Positions 1 to 7,401 of a stretch of 64,000 nucleotides of DNA are shown here, one piece after another. How positions within the stretch are numbered: the first letter of the stretch is position 1; the number at the start of each line of letters is the position of its first letter. Position numbers and translations under genes: made by a program. The DNA is from Olsenella uli (GTDB lineage: Bacteria > Actinomycetota > Coriobacteriia > Coriobacteriales > Atopobiaceae), in the NCBI RefSeq assembly GCF_016899935.1, contig NZ_JACJJK010000007.1, positions 1 through 64,000 of the forward strand, read 5' to 3'. The notes under the pieces were generated by a model. That model ran no database searches and was not told the DNA's origin. It saw only the letters and a list, made by a program, of their open reading frames with translations.

Positions 1-150
1 CTCACTTGCGAGCGTGGCGATAAGGTCCATGTGTCTGTGGCTCCAAACGGTTGCGTGCAAGAGCCACCTAGCATAGCCGAACCGCGTGGGAGACGTGACT
101 TTTGGGAATAAGTAGCCTCGGCAACGCACGCCGCCGACAGGGAGCGCCGC
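1..150. other. Upstream region of the tyrosine phosphatase gene
   Basis: No gene is supported here. A purine-rich ribosome binding site (AGGGAG) sits about 6 bases before the ATG at 151. No clear promoter hexamers or hairpin were found, and the upstream neighbour lies outside the window. Confidence 0.4.
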
Positions 151-927
151 ATGACGGACACGATCGAGCCGAGCCTCACCAACCACGGAAAGATTGTCCT
201 CGAGGGTCTGCACAACACCCGCGACCTGGGAGGGCTTTTCGCTGGCAGCGGACACGTCAAGCCTCGGCGCCTCCTGCGCTCCGGGATGCTCGCCCCGGCG
301 ACCGCCGGGGACCTGGCGACCCTGCGGAACGCCTACGACGTGCGCCTGGTCATAGACCTCCGCACCGACGAGGAGGCGGCGCACTGGCCCGATCCTATGG
401 GGCTCCTTCCGGAGGCGCGCCTCGTCCGCCTGCCCGTGTTCCGGGCGCCGAGCGGCGGGGACGCGCAGGAGGCGATAAGGACGCTGGGCGAGAAGCTCAA
501 GAGCGGCGAGTTGGACATCACCGACCTGTTCGCTGGCCTCTACCCGCGCTTCGTGCTCGGCGAGGACGGAATCGCCGCCTACCGCGGCCTCTTCCGTGAG
601 CTTCTCTCCCTCGAGGAGGGCGCCGCGCTCTGGCACTGCTCCGCCGGCAAGGACCGCTGCGGGATGGCCTCTATGCTGGTGGAGACGGCGCTTGGCATCC
701 CTTGGGACCTTGTCGAGAAGGACTATCTCGCCACGAACGAGCTGATCGAGGCGAAGGGCTCCGCACAGAACATGTTCGACGTCGGCGGCGTGGACGCGCG
801 CTACCTCCACGCGGCGCTCGATGCGGTCAACGAGGCGTACGGCTCGCTCGACGCATATCTCGCCGACGCACTCGGCGTCGACGACGACGCGCGCGAAGAG
901 CTGCGGCGCAAGTTCGTCGCGGCATAG
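151..927 (+). CDS. Tyrosine-protein phosphatase (Y_phosphatase3-like)
   Basis: A soluble 258-residue protein with the PTP/DSP signature H-C-S-A-G-K-D-R-C-G near residues 161-170, where the Cys is the expected nucleophile and the Arg binds phosphate. The N-terminal block HNTRDLGGL followed by RSGML is typical of the bacterial tyrosine phosphatase family that includes LipA-like and Y_phosphatase3 enzymes. No signal peptide or membrane segment is seen. The ATG at 151 has an AGGGAG site in front. It appears monocistronic: a small GC hairpin follows the stop and the next gene starts about 160 bases later. The physiological substrate, phosphoprotein or phosphoinositide, cannot be told from sequence. 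Confidence 0.85.
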   Translation: MTDTIEPSLTNHGKIVLEGLHNTRDLGGLFAGSGHVKPRRLLRSGMLAPATAGDLATLRNAYDVRLVIDLRTDEEAAHWPDPMGLLPEARLVRLPVFRAPSGGDAQEAIRTLGEKLKSGELDITDLFAGLYPRFVLGEDGIAAYRGLFRELLSLEEGAALWHCSAGKDRCGMASMLVETALGIPWDLVEKDYLATNELIEAKGSAQNMFDVGGVDARYLHAALDAVNEAYGSLDAYLADALGVDDDAREELRRKFVAA

Positions 928-951
928 GCCCGGTGAGGCCCCGGGCCTTGC
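927..951 (+). terminator. Possible terminator after the phosphatase
   Basis: GGCCCGG and CCGGGCC form a short hairpin immediately overlapping the stop codon, but the T-tract is weak (TTG), so termination efficiency is doubtful. Confidence 0.35.
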
Positions 952-1089
952 CACGCAAGCCCATGAGCTCGCGGCCGTGGGTGACGCACATCCGCCGTCG
1001 CCGCGCCTGTTCTCGCACCCGTCGCCGTTGTCCGCAAGCCCCTCCGGCACGCAAGGGTATACGGAGAGAAACGACCACTGGGAGGGCCC

Positions 1090-1704
1090 ATGCCAAGCCA
1101 GCTCACCAAGCGCGCGCTCGAGGAGTCGCTCAAGCGCCTCCTGCTCGAAAAGCCCCTGGGCAAGATCACCATCGCAGACATCACCGACGACTGCGGCATC
1201 AGCCGCATGACGTTCTACTATCACTTCCAGGACATCTACGACCTGGTCGAGTGGTCGTGCGAGGAGGACGCCGCGCAGGCCATCGCCGGCAACAAGACCG
1301 CCGACACCTGGCAGACCGGCCTCCTCGACACGTTTCTCTCCCTGCGCGAGAACAAGCCCTTCATCACGAGCATATACCATGACATGAGCCGCGAGCAGGT
1401 GGAGCGGTTTCTCGTCCCCGTGGTGAGCGACCTGGTGAAGGACGTGGTTGACGAGCACGCAGCGCGTAGGTGCGTGCGCGAACAGGACAGGGACTTCATC
1501 GCGCGCTTCTTCGCCCACGCCCTCATCGGAACGGTCCTGGACTGGATCGCCCGAGACATGCGCGACGACCCGCGGCAGCTGGTGCAGCGGGTGGCCACCG
1601 TCGCAGACGGCGCCATCGAGACCGCGCTCGACCGACTCGAGATCCCCGGCGGCTACGTCGCCGGGAGCGAGGGCAGCGTGCCGGAGGGACCCGCCGCGTC
1701 ATAA
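1090..1704 (+). CDS. TetR/AcrR-family transcriptional regulator
   Basis: A 204-residue protein. Residues about 8-50 form the TetR-type helix-turn-helix (ITIADITDDCGISRMTFYYHF core), and the rest is the helical ligand-binding domain. The layout (very short N-terminus, TFYYHF, C-terminal segment with FFAHALIGTVLDW) resembles the DhaS-like TetR subgroup. The gene lies directly upstream of oleate hydratase in the same direction with about 170 bases between them. An inverted repeat in that gap is a candidate operator, so the likely role is control of ohyA in response to fatty acids. That role is inference from context. A GGGAGG ribosome site precedes the ATG. Confidence 0.85.
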   Translation: MPSQLTKRALEESLKRLLLEKPLGKITIADITDDCGISRMTFYYHFQDIYDLVEWSCEEDAAQAIAGNKTADTWQTGLLDTFLSLRENKPFITSIYHDMSREQVERFLVPVVSDLVKDVVDEHAARRCVREQDRDFIARFFAHALIGTVLDWIARDMRDDPRQLVQRVATVADGAIETALDRLEIPGGYVAGSEGSVPEGPAAS

Positions 1705-1709
1705 GGGGA

Positions 1710-1727
1710 CGCGGGCCTTGCCCGTTC
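1710..1727 (+). terminator. Weak hairpin after the TetR gene
   Basis: CGGGC-CTT-GCCCG is followed by TTCTTCTC. The stem is short but the T-rich tail is acceptable; it may terminate or attenuate the regulator transcript. Confidence 0.4.
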
Positions 1728-1737
1728 TTCTCCCCCG

Positions 1738-1776
1738 TCTGTACAATCCTGCCGCATTGATAAGAAACCGTACAGA
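1738..1776 (+). promoter_or_regulatory. Candidate TetR operator upstream of ohyA
   Basis: TCTGTAC (1738-1744) is perfectly mirrored by GTACAGA (1770-1776) with 25 bases between. It lies between the TetR gene and ohyA, where autoregulation or repression of ohyA would be expected. A TTGATA hexamer lies inside the spacer. Binding by the neighbouring TetR protein is inference. Confidence 0.45.
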
Positions 1777-1872
1777 AGCACCGTTCTGCCCATGGTGCGC
1801 CGCCCTCCGCGAACCCACCATGGAACCAGACGCATCGGACACGCCCGGTGCGCACGTAAGAAAGGTGCGATC

Positions 1873-3768
1873 ATGTACTATTCAAGCGGCAACTACGAGG
1901 CCTTCGCTCGTCCCAAGAAACCCGCGAGCATCGAGCACAAGAGCGCCTACATCGTGGGCACGGGCTTGGCGGCGCTCTCCGCCGCGTGCTATCTCGTCCG
2001 CGACGCCCAGATGCCGGGCAAGAACATCCACATCTTCGAGAAAGACAGCGTGCCCGGCGGCGCATGCGACGGTCTCGACATTCCCGGCCTCGGCTACGTC
2101 ATGCGCGGAGGGCGCGAGATGGACAACCACTTCGAGGTGATGTGGGACCTCTTCCGCTCCATCCCCTCCATCGAGACCCCCGGCGTTTCCGTTTTGGACG
2201 AGTATTACTGGCTCAACAAGGAAGACCCCAACTACTCGCTCTGCCGCGCAACGAAGAACCGCGGGCAAGACGCGGGATGCGCCGGGAAGTTCGGCCTCTC
2301 GGACAAGGCGGCTATGGAGATCATGGAGCTCTTCTTCACACCCGACGAGAAGCTCTACGACCGTCCCATCACCGACTTCTTTGACGACGAGGTGCTCTCC
2401 TCCAACTTCTGGATGTACTGGCGCACCATGTTCGCGTTCGAGAACTGGCACTCCGCACTCGAGATGAAGCTCTACATCAAGCGCTACATCCACCATATCG
2501 CCGGGCTGCCGGACTTCTCGGCCCTGCGCTTCACCAGGTACAACCAGTACGAGTCGATGATCTTGCCCCTCGTCGAATACCTCAAGGCAGCGGGCGTGCA
2601 GTTCCACTTCAACACGAAGGTCGAGGACATAAGGTTCTCCATCGGAGGCGGCGCGGGCCCGATGCGCCCGCACACAGGCACCGGCCAGGACACCATCCAG
2701 CGCATCCAGCAAGCAGCCTTCCCGCGCAACCCCTACAGCTCGCCCGCGAAGAAGGTGGCGACGCGCATCGTGCTGAGCCAGACCGCCGTGAGTGGCGAAG
2801 CCGAACCCGGCGCGACCACGGTCGTTGACCTCACCGAGGACGACCTTGTCTTCATCACCAACGGCGGCTGCGTCGAGAACTCAACCATGGGGGCGCAAGA
2901 CAGACCCGCCGCATGGAGGCCCGAGCTCGCCCCCGGCGGCGGCTGGGACATGTGGCGCCGCATCGCGGCACAGGACCCCAGCTTCGGCCATCCCGACACC
3001 TTCTGCGGCGACCCCGAGAAGACCAAGTGGATGAGCGCCACGGTGACGACCCTCGACGGCGAGATTCCACCCTACATCCAGGCGATCTGCAAGCGCGACC
3101 CCTTCAGCGGCCACGTGGTCACCGGCGGCATTGTGACCTGCACCGACTCCAACTGGCTCATGAGCTGGACGCTCAACCGCCAACAGCAGTTCCGCGACCA
3201 GCCCAAGAACGAGCTGTGCGTCTGGGTGTACGGTCTCTTCCCCGACAAGCCCGGCAACTACGTGAGAAAGCCCATGCGCGACTGCACCGGCGAGGAGATC
3301 TGCCAGGAGTGGCTCTACCACATGGGCGTTCCCGAGGACCGCATCGCCGAGCTCGCCGCGCGACACGCCAACACGGTGCCGGTCATGATGCCCTACATCA
3401 CGGCGTTCTTCATGCCGCGGGCCGCGGGAGACCGCCCCGACGTGGTGCCCGACGGCGCGGTCAACTTTGCCTTCATCGGCCAGTTTGCCGAGACGCCGCG
3501 CGACACCATCTTCACCACCGAGTACTCCATGCGCACGGGCATGGAGGCCGTCTACACGCTCTGCGACGTCGACCGCGGCGTGCCCGAGGTGTGGGGCAGC
3601 GTCTTTGACGTGCGCGACCTGCTCATGGCGAGCGTGAAGCTGCGCGACGGCAAGCCGGTCACCGACATGAAGCTTGGCCTGGTCGAGCGGTTTGCGCTCA
3701 AGGAGGCGCTCAAGAAGATCAGGGGGACGGACATCGAGAAGGTCCTGAGGGAGTTCGAGGCGATCTAG
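1873..3768 (+). CDS. ohyA: Oleate hydratase (myosin-cross-reactive antigen family)
   Basis: A flavoenzyme that adds water to the cis-9 double bond of unsaturated fatty acids, giving 10-hydroxy acids, usually as detoxification. About 631 residues, the normal family length. The FAD-binding fold begins near residue 26 (YIVGTGLAALSAACY), with VPGGACDG further on. The R-E-M-D-N-H motif near residue 80 holds the conserved catalytic glutamate. The C-terminal block with PYITAFFMPRAAGDRP and FIGQFAETPRDTIFTTEYS is diagnostic. The frame is open further upstream, but ATG 1873 is preferred because AAGAAAGGTG precedes it and family proteins start with MYYSSGNYEAF. A TetR regulator precedes it. Confidence 0.96.
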   Translation: MYYSSGNYEAFARPKKPASIEHKSAYIVGTGLAALSAACYLVRDAQMPGKNIHIFEKDSVPGGACDGLDIPGLGYVMRGGREMDNHFEVMWDLFRSIPSIETPGVSVLDEYYWLNKEDPNYSLCRATKNRGQDAGCAGKFGLSDKAAMEIMELFFTPDEKLYDRPITDFFDDEVLSSNFWMYWRTMFAFENWHSALEMKLYIKRYIHHIAGLPDFSALRFTRYNQYESMILPLVEYLKAAGVQFHFNTKVEDIRFSIGGGAGPMRPHTGTGQDTIQRIQQAAFPRNPYSSPAKKVATRIVLSQTAVSGEAEPGATTVVDLTEDDLVFITNGGCVENSTMGAQDRPAAWRPELAPGGGWDMWRRIAAQDPSFGHPDTFCGDPEKTKWMSATVTTLDGEIPPYIQAICKRDPFSGHVVTGGIVTCTDSNWLMSWTLNRQQQFRDQPKNELCVWVYGLFPDKPGNYVRKPMRDCTGEEICQEWLYHMGVPEDRIAELAARHANTVPVMMPYITAFFMPRAAGDRPDVVPDGAVNFAFIGQFAETPRDTIFTTEYSMRTGMEAVYTLCDVDRGVPEVWGSVFDVRDLLMASVKLRDGKPVTDMKLGLVERFALKEALKKIRGTDIEKVLREFEAI

Positions 3769-3990
3769 CGGAGACGTGCGCGGCGCGTTCAACCAGTCGT
3801 TTTGAATCTGGCCAGACAATCACGATGGCCATGGTCTTCGTAGCAGGAGACTCAGGAACAAGGCAATCAATGCACGGATTGGGGCGCTCCGGTACGGGGC
3901 GCCCCTTTTCTCATGCCGCCCACGGGCCATTCGGCGCGCTCGTAAATGTTGACACAACAAAAAGGACGACTTCCCCTGCTAGAAAAGTAG
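3769..3990. other. Intergenic region after ohyA
   Basis: Holds the ohyA terminator and then AT-richer sequence. A TTGACA hexamer near 3949 lies too far from TAGAAA near 3980 (about 25 bases) to be a convincing promoter. No gene is supported here. Confidence 0.4.
3881..3911 (+). terminator. Intrinsic terminator of ohyA
   Basis: GGGGCGC pairs with GCGCCCC around a roughly 10-base loop, followed directly by TTTTCT. It lies 113 bases after the ohyA stop. Confidence 0.75.
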
Positions 3991-4152
3991 GTGTCACATG
4001 GCAGCAGGGGCGGAAACCCGCTCACCACATGCATTGAACTGACCGAGGAGGAACTTGCGAGCCTTTTCAAAGAACAAGAGCTTCCGACGTGCGGGAAGTT
4101 CCAGTGCGTGCAAGTTGAACCACGTCTCATAGATGCCTTTGTCGTTGAGTAG
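3991..4152 (+). CDS. Possible 53-residue protein upstream of the lipoprotein
   Basis: A GTG-started frame of 54 codons ends 9 bases before the lipoprotein ATG. The predicted product ends with a charged stretch (ELTEEELASLF, then an ELPTCGKFQC segment and a tail PRLIDAFVVE) that looks protein-like rather than random. GAAAAG lies upstream as a weak ribosome site. It could be a genuine small gene co-transcribed with the lipoprotein or the remnant of a longer gene whose 5' part was lost. No family is recognised. Confidence 0.3.
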   Translation: MSHGSRGGNPLTTCIELTEEELASLFKEQELPTCGKFQCVQVEPRLIDAFVVE

Positions 4153-4161
4153 GTGATGTAA

Positions 4162-4746
4162 ATGAAGAAGATTGCCGCTCTACTCGCTACCGCGTTGATT
4201 GCCATCGGGCTTGTCGGTTGCTCCAATACAGTCACTTGGTATCAACTTGACAAGCTGCTCTCTATGGAACCTTCGGCGATAGTCAATCAGCTTGAAGAGG
4301 GTCAAGGATTCGAGTATGAGCTTGAGGCCGGAGAGCTCGGCGAAGAAGACGATAGATACGAGTGGCGGGGAGTTCCGAAAGACATAATTGTCGAAGACAC
4401 TGATTATTCGCTGTATTTCCTCGGAACTGATAATGAGGTGTTGAGTAGAGACGCGCTGCTAAATGGTGAGCAGATTGAAGGCGTTCGAGTCCACTTCATT
4501 TGCGATGCCTATGACACGAAAAGCGCCCAGAGTGTGACCAGCGAAATTGTCGAGAAGTGCGGGTTCTCAAATTTAGAAGTCGAGGGAGATGATGGAGTCA
4601 GCTATCTTGCCGCTGGAAGGTGCTCAATAAACGGGCAGGATGCATATTGGATGACTATTCTTTGGACTGAGGTGGATATGGGCAGAATTGAAGTCCATCT
4701 TGATAATGATGATTTGCTTAAATGGGCGATAGAGAACTACGGATAA
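4162..4746 (+). CDS. Predicted lipoprotein of unknown function
   Basis: 194 residues with a textbook lipoprotein signal: MKK, a hydrophobic stretch, then L-V-G-C with the lipidated Cys at residue 20. The mature part is acidic and hydrophilic, with no motif I can assign. Codon use and base composition are clearly AT-richer than ohyA or guaA, suggesting horizontal acquisition. It lies directly after a possible 53-codon gene and before an intrinsic terminator. Extracytoplasmic anchoring is a firm prediction; the function is unknown. Confidence 0.75.
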   Translation: MKKIAALLATALIAIGLVGCSNTVTWYQLDKLLSMEPSAIVNQLEEGQGFEYELEAGELGEEDDRYEWRGVPKDIIVEDTDYSLYFLGTDNEVLSRDALLNGEQIEGVRVHFICDAYDTKSAQSVTSEIVEKCGFSNLEVEGDDGVSYLAAGRCSINGQDAYWMTILWTEVDMGRIEVHLDNDDLLKWAIENYG

Positions 4747-4778
4747 GCTCGACAGAAAACAATGTGACGAGCGGAAAA

Positions 4779-4815
4779 CGGGCGCCCTCCGCAAAAGCAG
4801 GTGCCCGTCTCGTTT
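4779..4815 (+). terminator. Intrinsic terminator after the lipoprotein gene
   Basis: An 8-bp stem CGGGCGCC / GGTGCCCG (one G-T pair) with a CCGC-AAAAGCA type loop, followed by TCTCGTTT. Its sequence closely resembles the terminator at 7365-7398 inside the prophage. Confidence 0.65.
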
Positions 4816-5045
4816 AAAGACTGTCAGCATCAAGGCTCGCACCGTGGGGCGAGCTCAGGAGCGGCAGTAGCAGGGTTTCAGCACTCATTACTCCCTGCTC
4901 AATAGGTGAAAAGTGGGCTCTCGCGCACTCATGTCTGAATGGCGTACGCAGCCCCTCGCTGAAACCGCTACGATTATTAATCCCGAGGCTGAACCTTGAT
5001 CGAGTTCAGCTCTTCAAAAGAGGATGATTCAACGCCAACGAATTC

Positions 5046-5324
5046 TTAAAGCCCCAACAACTCGCTGTGACTTCCCGTACGCGTAGCGACAAGGACGAGA
5101 CCCTCCTCATCAATCCGATAGATGAGGAGCCAATCAGGCTCGATATGGCACTCGCGGTGCCCACGGTACGTTCCGCCCAGCGAGTGGTCGCGCATTGCCT
5201 CTGGCAGGTCCTGCCCACGCACGAGCGCCTCGAGGGTCACCTCGAGCTTTGATAGGTCCTTACCTTGCCTCTTGATGCGTTTGTAGTCCTTCTTGAACTT
5301 GGTCGTGAACCTCAGTTCCATCAT
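5046..5324 (-). CDS. Type II toxin, YafQ/RelE family mRNA interferase
   Basis: 92 residues with the compact RelE/YafQ fold signature: basic N-terminus (FTTKFKKDYKRIKRQGKDL), central DHSLGGTYRGHRECHIEPDWLLIYRI and a C-terminal VLVATRTGSHSELLG. In this family the protein cleaves mRNA at the ribosome, and the conserved His of the last motif is part of the active site. The gene starts about 3 bases after the antitoxin stop, so the pair is an operon. It may start at either of two consecutive ATGs (5324 or 5321). It lies on the host side of the prophage end. Confidence 0.88.
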   Translation of the reverse strand: MMELRFTTKFKKDYKRIKRQGKDLSKLEVTLEALVRGQDLPEAMRDHSLGGTYRGHRECHIEPDWLLIYRIDEEGLVLVATRTGSHSELLGL

Positions 5325-5327
5325 GGC

Positions 5328-5612
5328 CTACTCCTCGTCGAGCGCGGCCATGGCCTCCCTCACCGTGCGATAGGGACCGGAGAGGTTCCTTCCCGCCGCC
5401 GCGTCGTCCATCGCGGCGAGCGTCTCCGGGCTGAACCCACAGGGGTTCGACGGGTCGAACGGGAATCCGCCCCGACGGTTGAACGCGGAGACGAACATGC
5501 GGATGGCCTTGCTCGGGGAGGTGCCAATCTCCTCGCAGACGGCGGTGAAACGGTCCTTCTCGTCCTTGCGGAGCTTGGCGGAAATGGATTCGGATGCAAC
5601 AGCCGTAGCCAT
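5328..5612 (-). CDS. Antitoxin, RelB/DinJ family
   Basis: 94 residues from ATG 5612 (AAAGG upstream); the frame is open to 5651 but the extension lacks a better site. The N-terminus ATAVASESISAKLRKDEKDRF is the ribbon-helix-helix dimerisation and DNA-binding part. The middle (EEIGTSPSKAIRMFVSAF) is typical of DinJ. The C-terminus should wrap and inhibit the toxin encoded next. Such antitoxins usually repress their own operon. The region upstream to 5700 contains no clear operator palindrome that I can name. Confidence 0.85.
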   Translation of the reverse strand: MATAVASESISAKLRKDEKDRFTAVCEEIGTSPSKAIRMFVSAFNRRGGFPFDPSNPCGFSPETLAAMDDAAAGRNLSGPYRTVREAMAALDEE

Positions 5613-5714
5613 AGCGGACCTTTCTTTATAATCTCCTACTTTGTCTGACATTGTATACCCATTGCTCTAACTCGCACAGCGCAGTACGAAGCACCCGTCA
5701 CCGTCAACACAAAT

Positions 5715-5753
5715 ACGCACTGGCTCCAACCTCATAGATTGAAGCCAGTGCGT
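5715..5753 (-). terminator. Strong hairpin, probably the original guaA terminator
   Basis: ACGCACTGGCT (5715-5725) is perfectly complementary to AGCCAGTGCGT (5743-5753). Read on the minus strand it is followed by ATTTGTGTT. It lies 70 bases beyond the far attachment repeat, exactly where the terminator of guaA would be in the unoccupied chromosome. Confidence 0.6.
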
Positions 5754-5823
5754 CAAATCGTTCGCTTATTGGGGTATTATTCGTGGGCTTGTCGTCTTAT
5801 ACCCCCATAACTACCGAATTTCC

Positions 5824-5837
5824 TACTCCCACTCGAT
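5824..5837. repeat. Attachment repeat, distal end
   Basis: TACTCCCACTCGAT, identical to 28985-28998. On the minus strand it encodes I-E-W-E and then TA; with the next base it would make TAG. It is the displaced copy of the guaA 3' end. Confidence 0.9.
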
Positions 5838-5853
5838 AAACACTCTACCTCTG

Positions 5854-5863
5854 CTACCTGCGG
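5854..5863 (+). promoter_or_regulatory. Putative integrase arm site, left
   Basis: CTACCTGCGG, 16 bases inside the left core. It is an exact inverted copy of 28950-28959 on the other end, and a partial copy CTACCT starts at 5845. Symmetric placement about the core suggests an arm-type site. Confidence 0.5.
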
Positions 5864-5877
5864 TTTTTCTATCAGAT

Positions 5878-5909
5878 GGAATGAGTACATCACTTGAGTA
5901 CATCATTCC
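5878..5909 (+). promoter_or_regulatory. Inverted plus direct repeat before the first left-end gene
   Basis: GGAATGA (5878-5884) mirrors TCATTCC (5903-5909). Within it GTACATCA occurs twice in direct orientation (5885-5892, 5898-5905). The same 8-mer occurs three times near the integrase, so this may be a regulator or recombination-factor site. Confidence 0.5.
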
Positions 5910-5930
5910 AAGAGAGAAAGGGAAACCGCT

Positions 5931-6212
5931 ATGGGTGCCAACGATTTCGGACGGTTCAATCATACCCTCCAAGAGTGCCGAGAGGGGTTGGCAAGAGACA
6001 TTGCGGAGTTCGGTAGCCGCTACTCACTTGTCCGCAAGGCTCTCACGCTCTTGGATACGTCTCAAGAGAACCGAGAGTTGGTTCGCTCTTGGTACGACTT
6101 GTATACCCAAGTGATTGACGAGACTTCCTATCTGAGGGTGTGCGGCGAAATGGAAAGTCTCGAAATCAAGATTCTTGAATCTTGGTACGAACTCACGCAC
6201 TCCCAAAAGTGA
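5931..6212 (+). CDS. Hypothetical phage protein (93 aa)
   Basis: A helical, hydrophilic 93-residue protein without signal or membrane segment. The ATG is preceded by AGAGAAAGGG. It is the first of three rightward genes at the end of the element farthest from the integrase, opposite to the late operon. Such positions commonly hold lysogenic-conversion or accessory genes. I recognise no family. Confidence 0.65.
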   Translation: MGANDFGRFNHTLQECREGLARDIAEFGSRYSLVRKALTLLDTSQENRELVRSWYDLYTQVIDETSYLRVCGEMESLEIKILESWYELTHSQK

Positions 6213-6278
6213 CTTCTCGTGTAACAGTGATAGACTTGCGTCAACGTAGTTTCTCAACTCTATGGAAGGGGTTCCAAA

Positions 6279-6776
6279 ATGGCAATCAAGTATCAGCAGA
6301 CTATTCACAAGGCTTTCGCCAAGACTCTTAGCGACGGTGCTCAGAAGTCCTATGACGATGCTATCTCCCAGCACCCGCTTCTTGCGAAGAAGGTTTCCGT
6401 CAGCGACTTTATGAACGAGGACGCCGCCGCCATCTCTGAGGACAACGTTGCAATCTGCGAGTATTTCGCGGTTTGCGGCGAGGACCCGGAAGCCTTTGAG
6501 TTCGACACGCCGCACCTCAACAGCGTCAAGAAGACTGTCAAGACAAACGCCGCCTACTATCGCAACCTCCTTCAGTTCATCAACGACGAGACGGACGAGG
6601 AGTATGTGAAGCTCTACAAGGGCATTCTCGCCAAGTTCGATGCCTACTTCGCTCAGGCGGCGGAGGACATTCTCGCGGACGTGTACGGCGAGCAGTACAC
6701 CGCGTTCTTTGACGCGAAGAGCAAGGAGCTTGCCGAACAGAAGAAGAGGAACAGCCCCAAGAAGGACGAGGAGTAG
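6279..6776 (+). CDS. Hypothetical phage protein (165 aa)
   Basis: 165 residues, soluble and acidic, with a Lys/Glu-rich C-terminus (ELAEQKKRN, then KKDEE). GGAAGGGG precedes the ATG. It is followed by a strong intrinsic terminator at 6815-6842, so it ends a short rightward unit with the preceding gene. No motif was recognised. The codon use (more C and G at third positions) is closer to the host than that of the late genes. Confidence 0.65.
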   Translation: MAIKYQQTIHKAFAKTLSDGAQKSYDDAISQHPLLAKKVSVSDFMNEDAAAISEDNVAICEYFAVCGEDPEAFEFDTPHLNSVKKTVKTNAAYYRNLLQFINDETDEEYVKLYKGILAKFDAYFAQAAEDILADVYGEQYTAFFDAKSKELAEQKKRNSPKKDEE

Positions 6777-6814
6777 GCTGAGGAATAACTTTCTCCAATA
6801 GAGCAGATAAAGTA

Positions 6815-6842
6815 GGGCGTTCCCTTGCGGAACGCCCTTTTT
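6815..6842 (+). terminator. Intrinsic terminator
   Basis: GGGCGTTC pairs with GAACGCCC around a 7-base loop, followed by TTTTT. It lies 39 bases after the 165-residue gene. Confidence 0.85.
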
Positions 6843-7001
6843 CTTAGCTGTTGGCTAAGTGTAAATTATCCCGAACTTTGCTAGAATCCAAGTTACCACA
6901 CTGCCGCCCTAACGGGTGGTGTTCACAACCTAGGTAAGCAGTTAGTCAGGGGGAGTCTTCTCCCACAGTCTCTATTGGGCTGCTTTTGGAAGGAGCAAGC
7001 T
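6843..7001 (+). promoter_or_regulatory. Leader region of the SHOCT gene
   Basis: About 160 bases without an ORF. A TAGAAT hexamer near 6880 could be a -10 element. Short hairpins follow (ACCAC with GTGGT near 6900-6925, GGGAG with CTCCC near 6952-6964). The ribosome site GGAAGGAG lies 6 bases before ATG 7002. Promoter assignment is tentative. Confidence 0.35.
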
Positions 7002-7277
7002 ATGTTCAGAGTTTCTTTCGAGATAGTGGTGTTCATCGTCATATGGATTATCTGTGCCTTTGCATCTGGGAATATGGCAAGTAAAAAGGGCTATAGCTAT
7101 AACGCCTTCGCCCTACTCGGACTTGTCACAGGAATCATCGGCGTAATAGTTGCCGCCGTGCTGCCTGATAAGAGAGGCGGTAATCCTGATGCTCTTCTGA
7201 AATACAAGGAGCTTCTTGATAAGGGAGTCATTACCCAAGAAGAGTTTGACAAGAAAAAAGAGGAGCTAATGAAGTAG
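7002..7277 (+). CDS. Small membrane protein with C-terminal SHOCT domain
   Basis: 91 residues from ATG 7002, chosen over an upstream ATG because GGAAGGAG sits at the right distance. The N-terminus has two hydrophobic segments (about residues 6-23 and 33-52). The C-terminus LLKYKELLDKGVITQEEFDKKKEELM is the SHOCT (short C-terminal oligomerisation) helix pair, seen at the ends of many membrane and phage proteins. It is likely inserted in the cytoplasmic membrane with the SHOCT domain inside. It ends in front of a bidirectional terminator. A superinfection or conversion role is possible but unproven. Confidence 0.75.
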   Translation: MFRVSFEIVVFIVIWIICAFASGNMASKKGYSYNAFALLGLVTGIIGVIVAAVLPDKRGGNPDALLKYKELLDKGVITQEEFDKKKEELMK

Positions 7278-7364
7278 ATTCCCTTTTCTAATACGACAAA
7301 CCTAGTCCGCAGGGACTTTCTCTTAGTCTCATTGAAGAGTAGCCAAACCCAATAGGTAACAAAA

Positions 7365-7398
7365 AAACGGGCACCCGCCGCAAGGTAGGTGCCCGTTT
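7365..7398. terminator. Bidirectional terminator between the SHOCT gene and the late operon
   Basis: AAACGGGCACC pairs with GGTGCCCGTTT; A-rich sequence lies on the left and TTTCGTTT on the right, so it can stop both convergent transcripts. Confidence 0.85.
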
Positions 7399-7401
7399 CG
7401 T

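Noticed and set aside
3825-4037. 70-codon plus-strand ORF after ohyA
   Set aside because: It runs through the ohyA terminator and has no ribosome site or protein-like composition.
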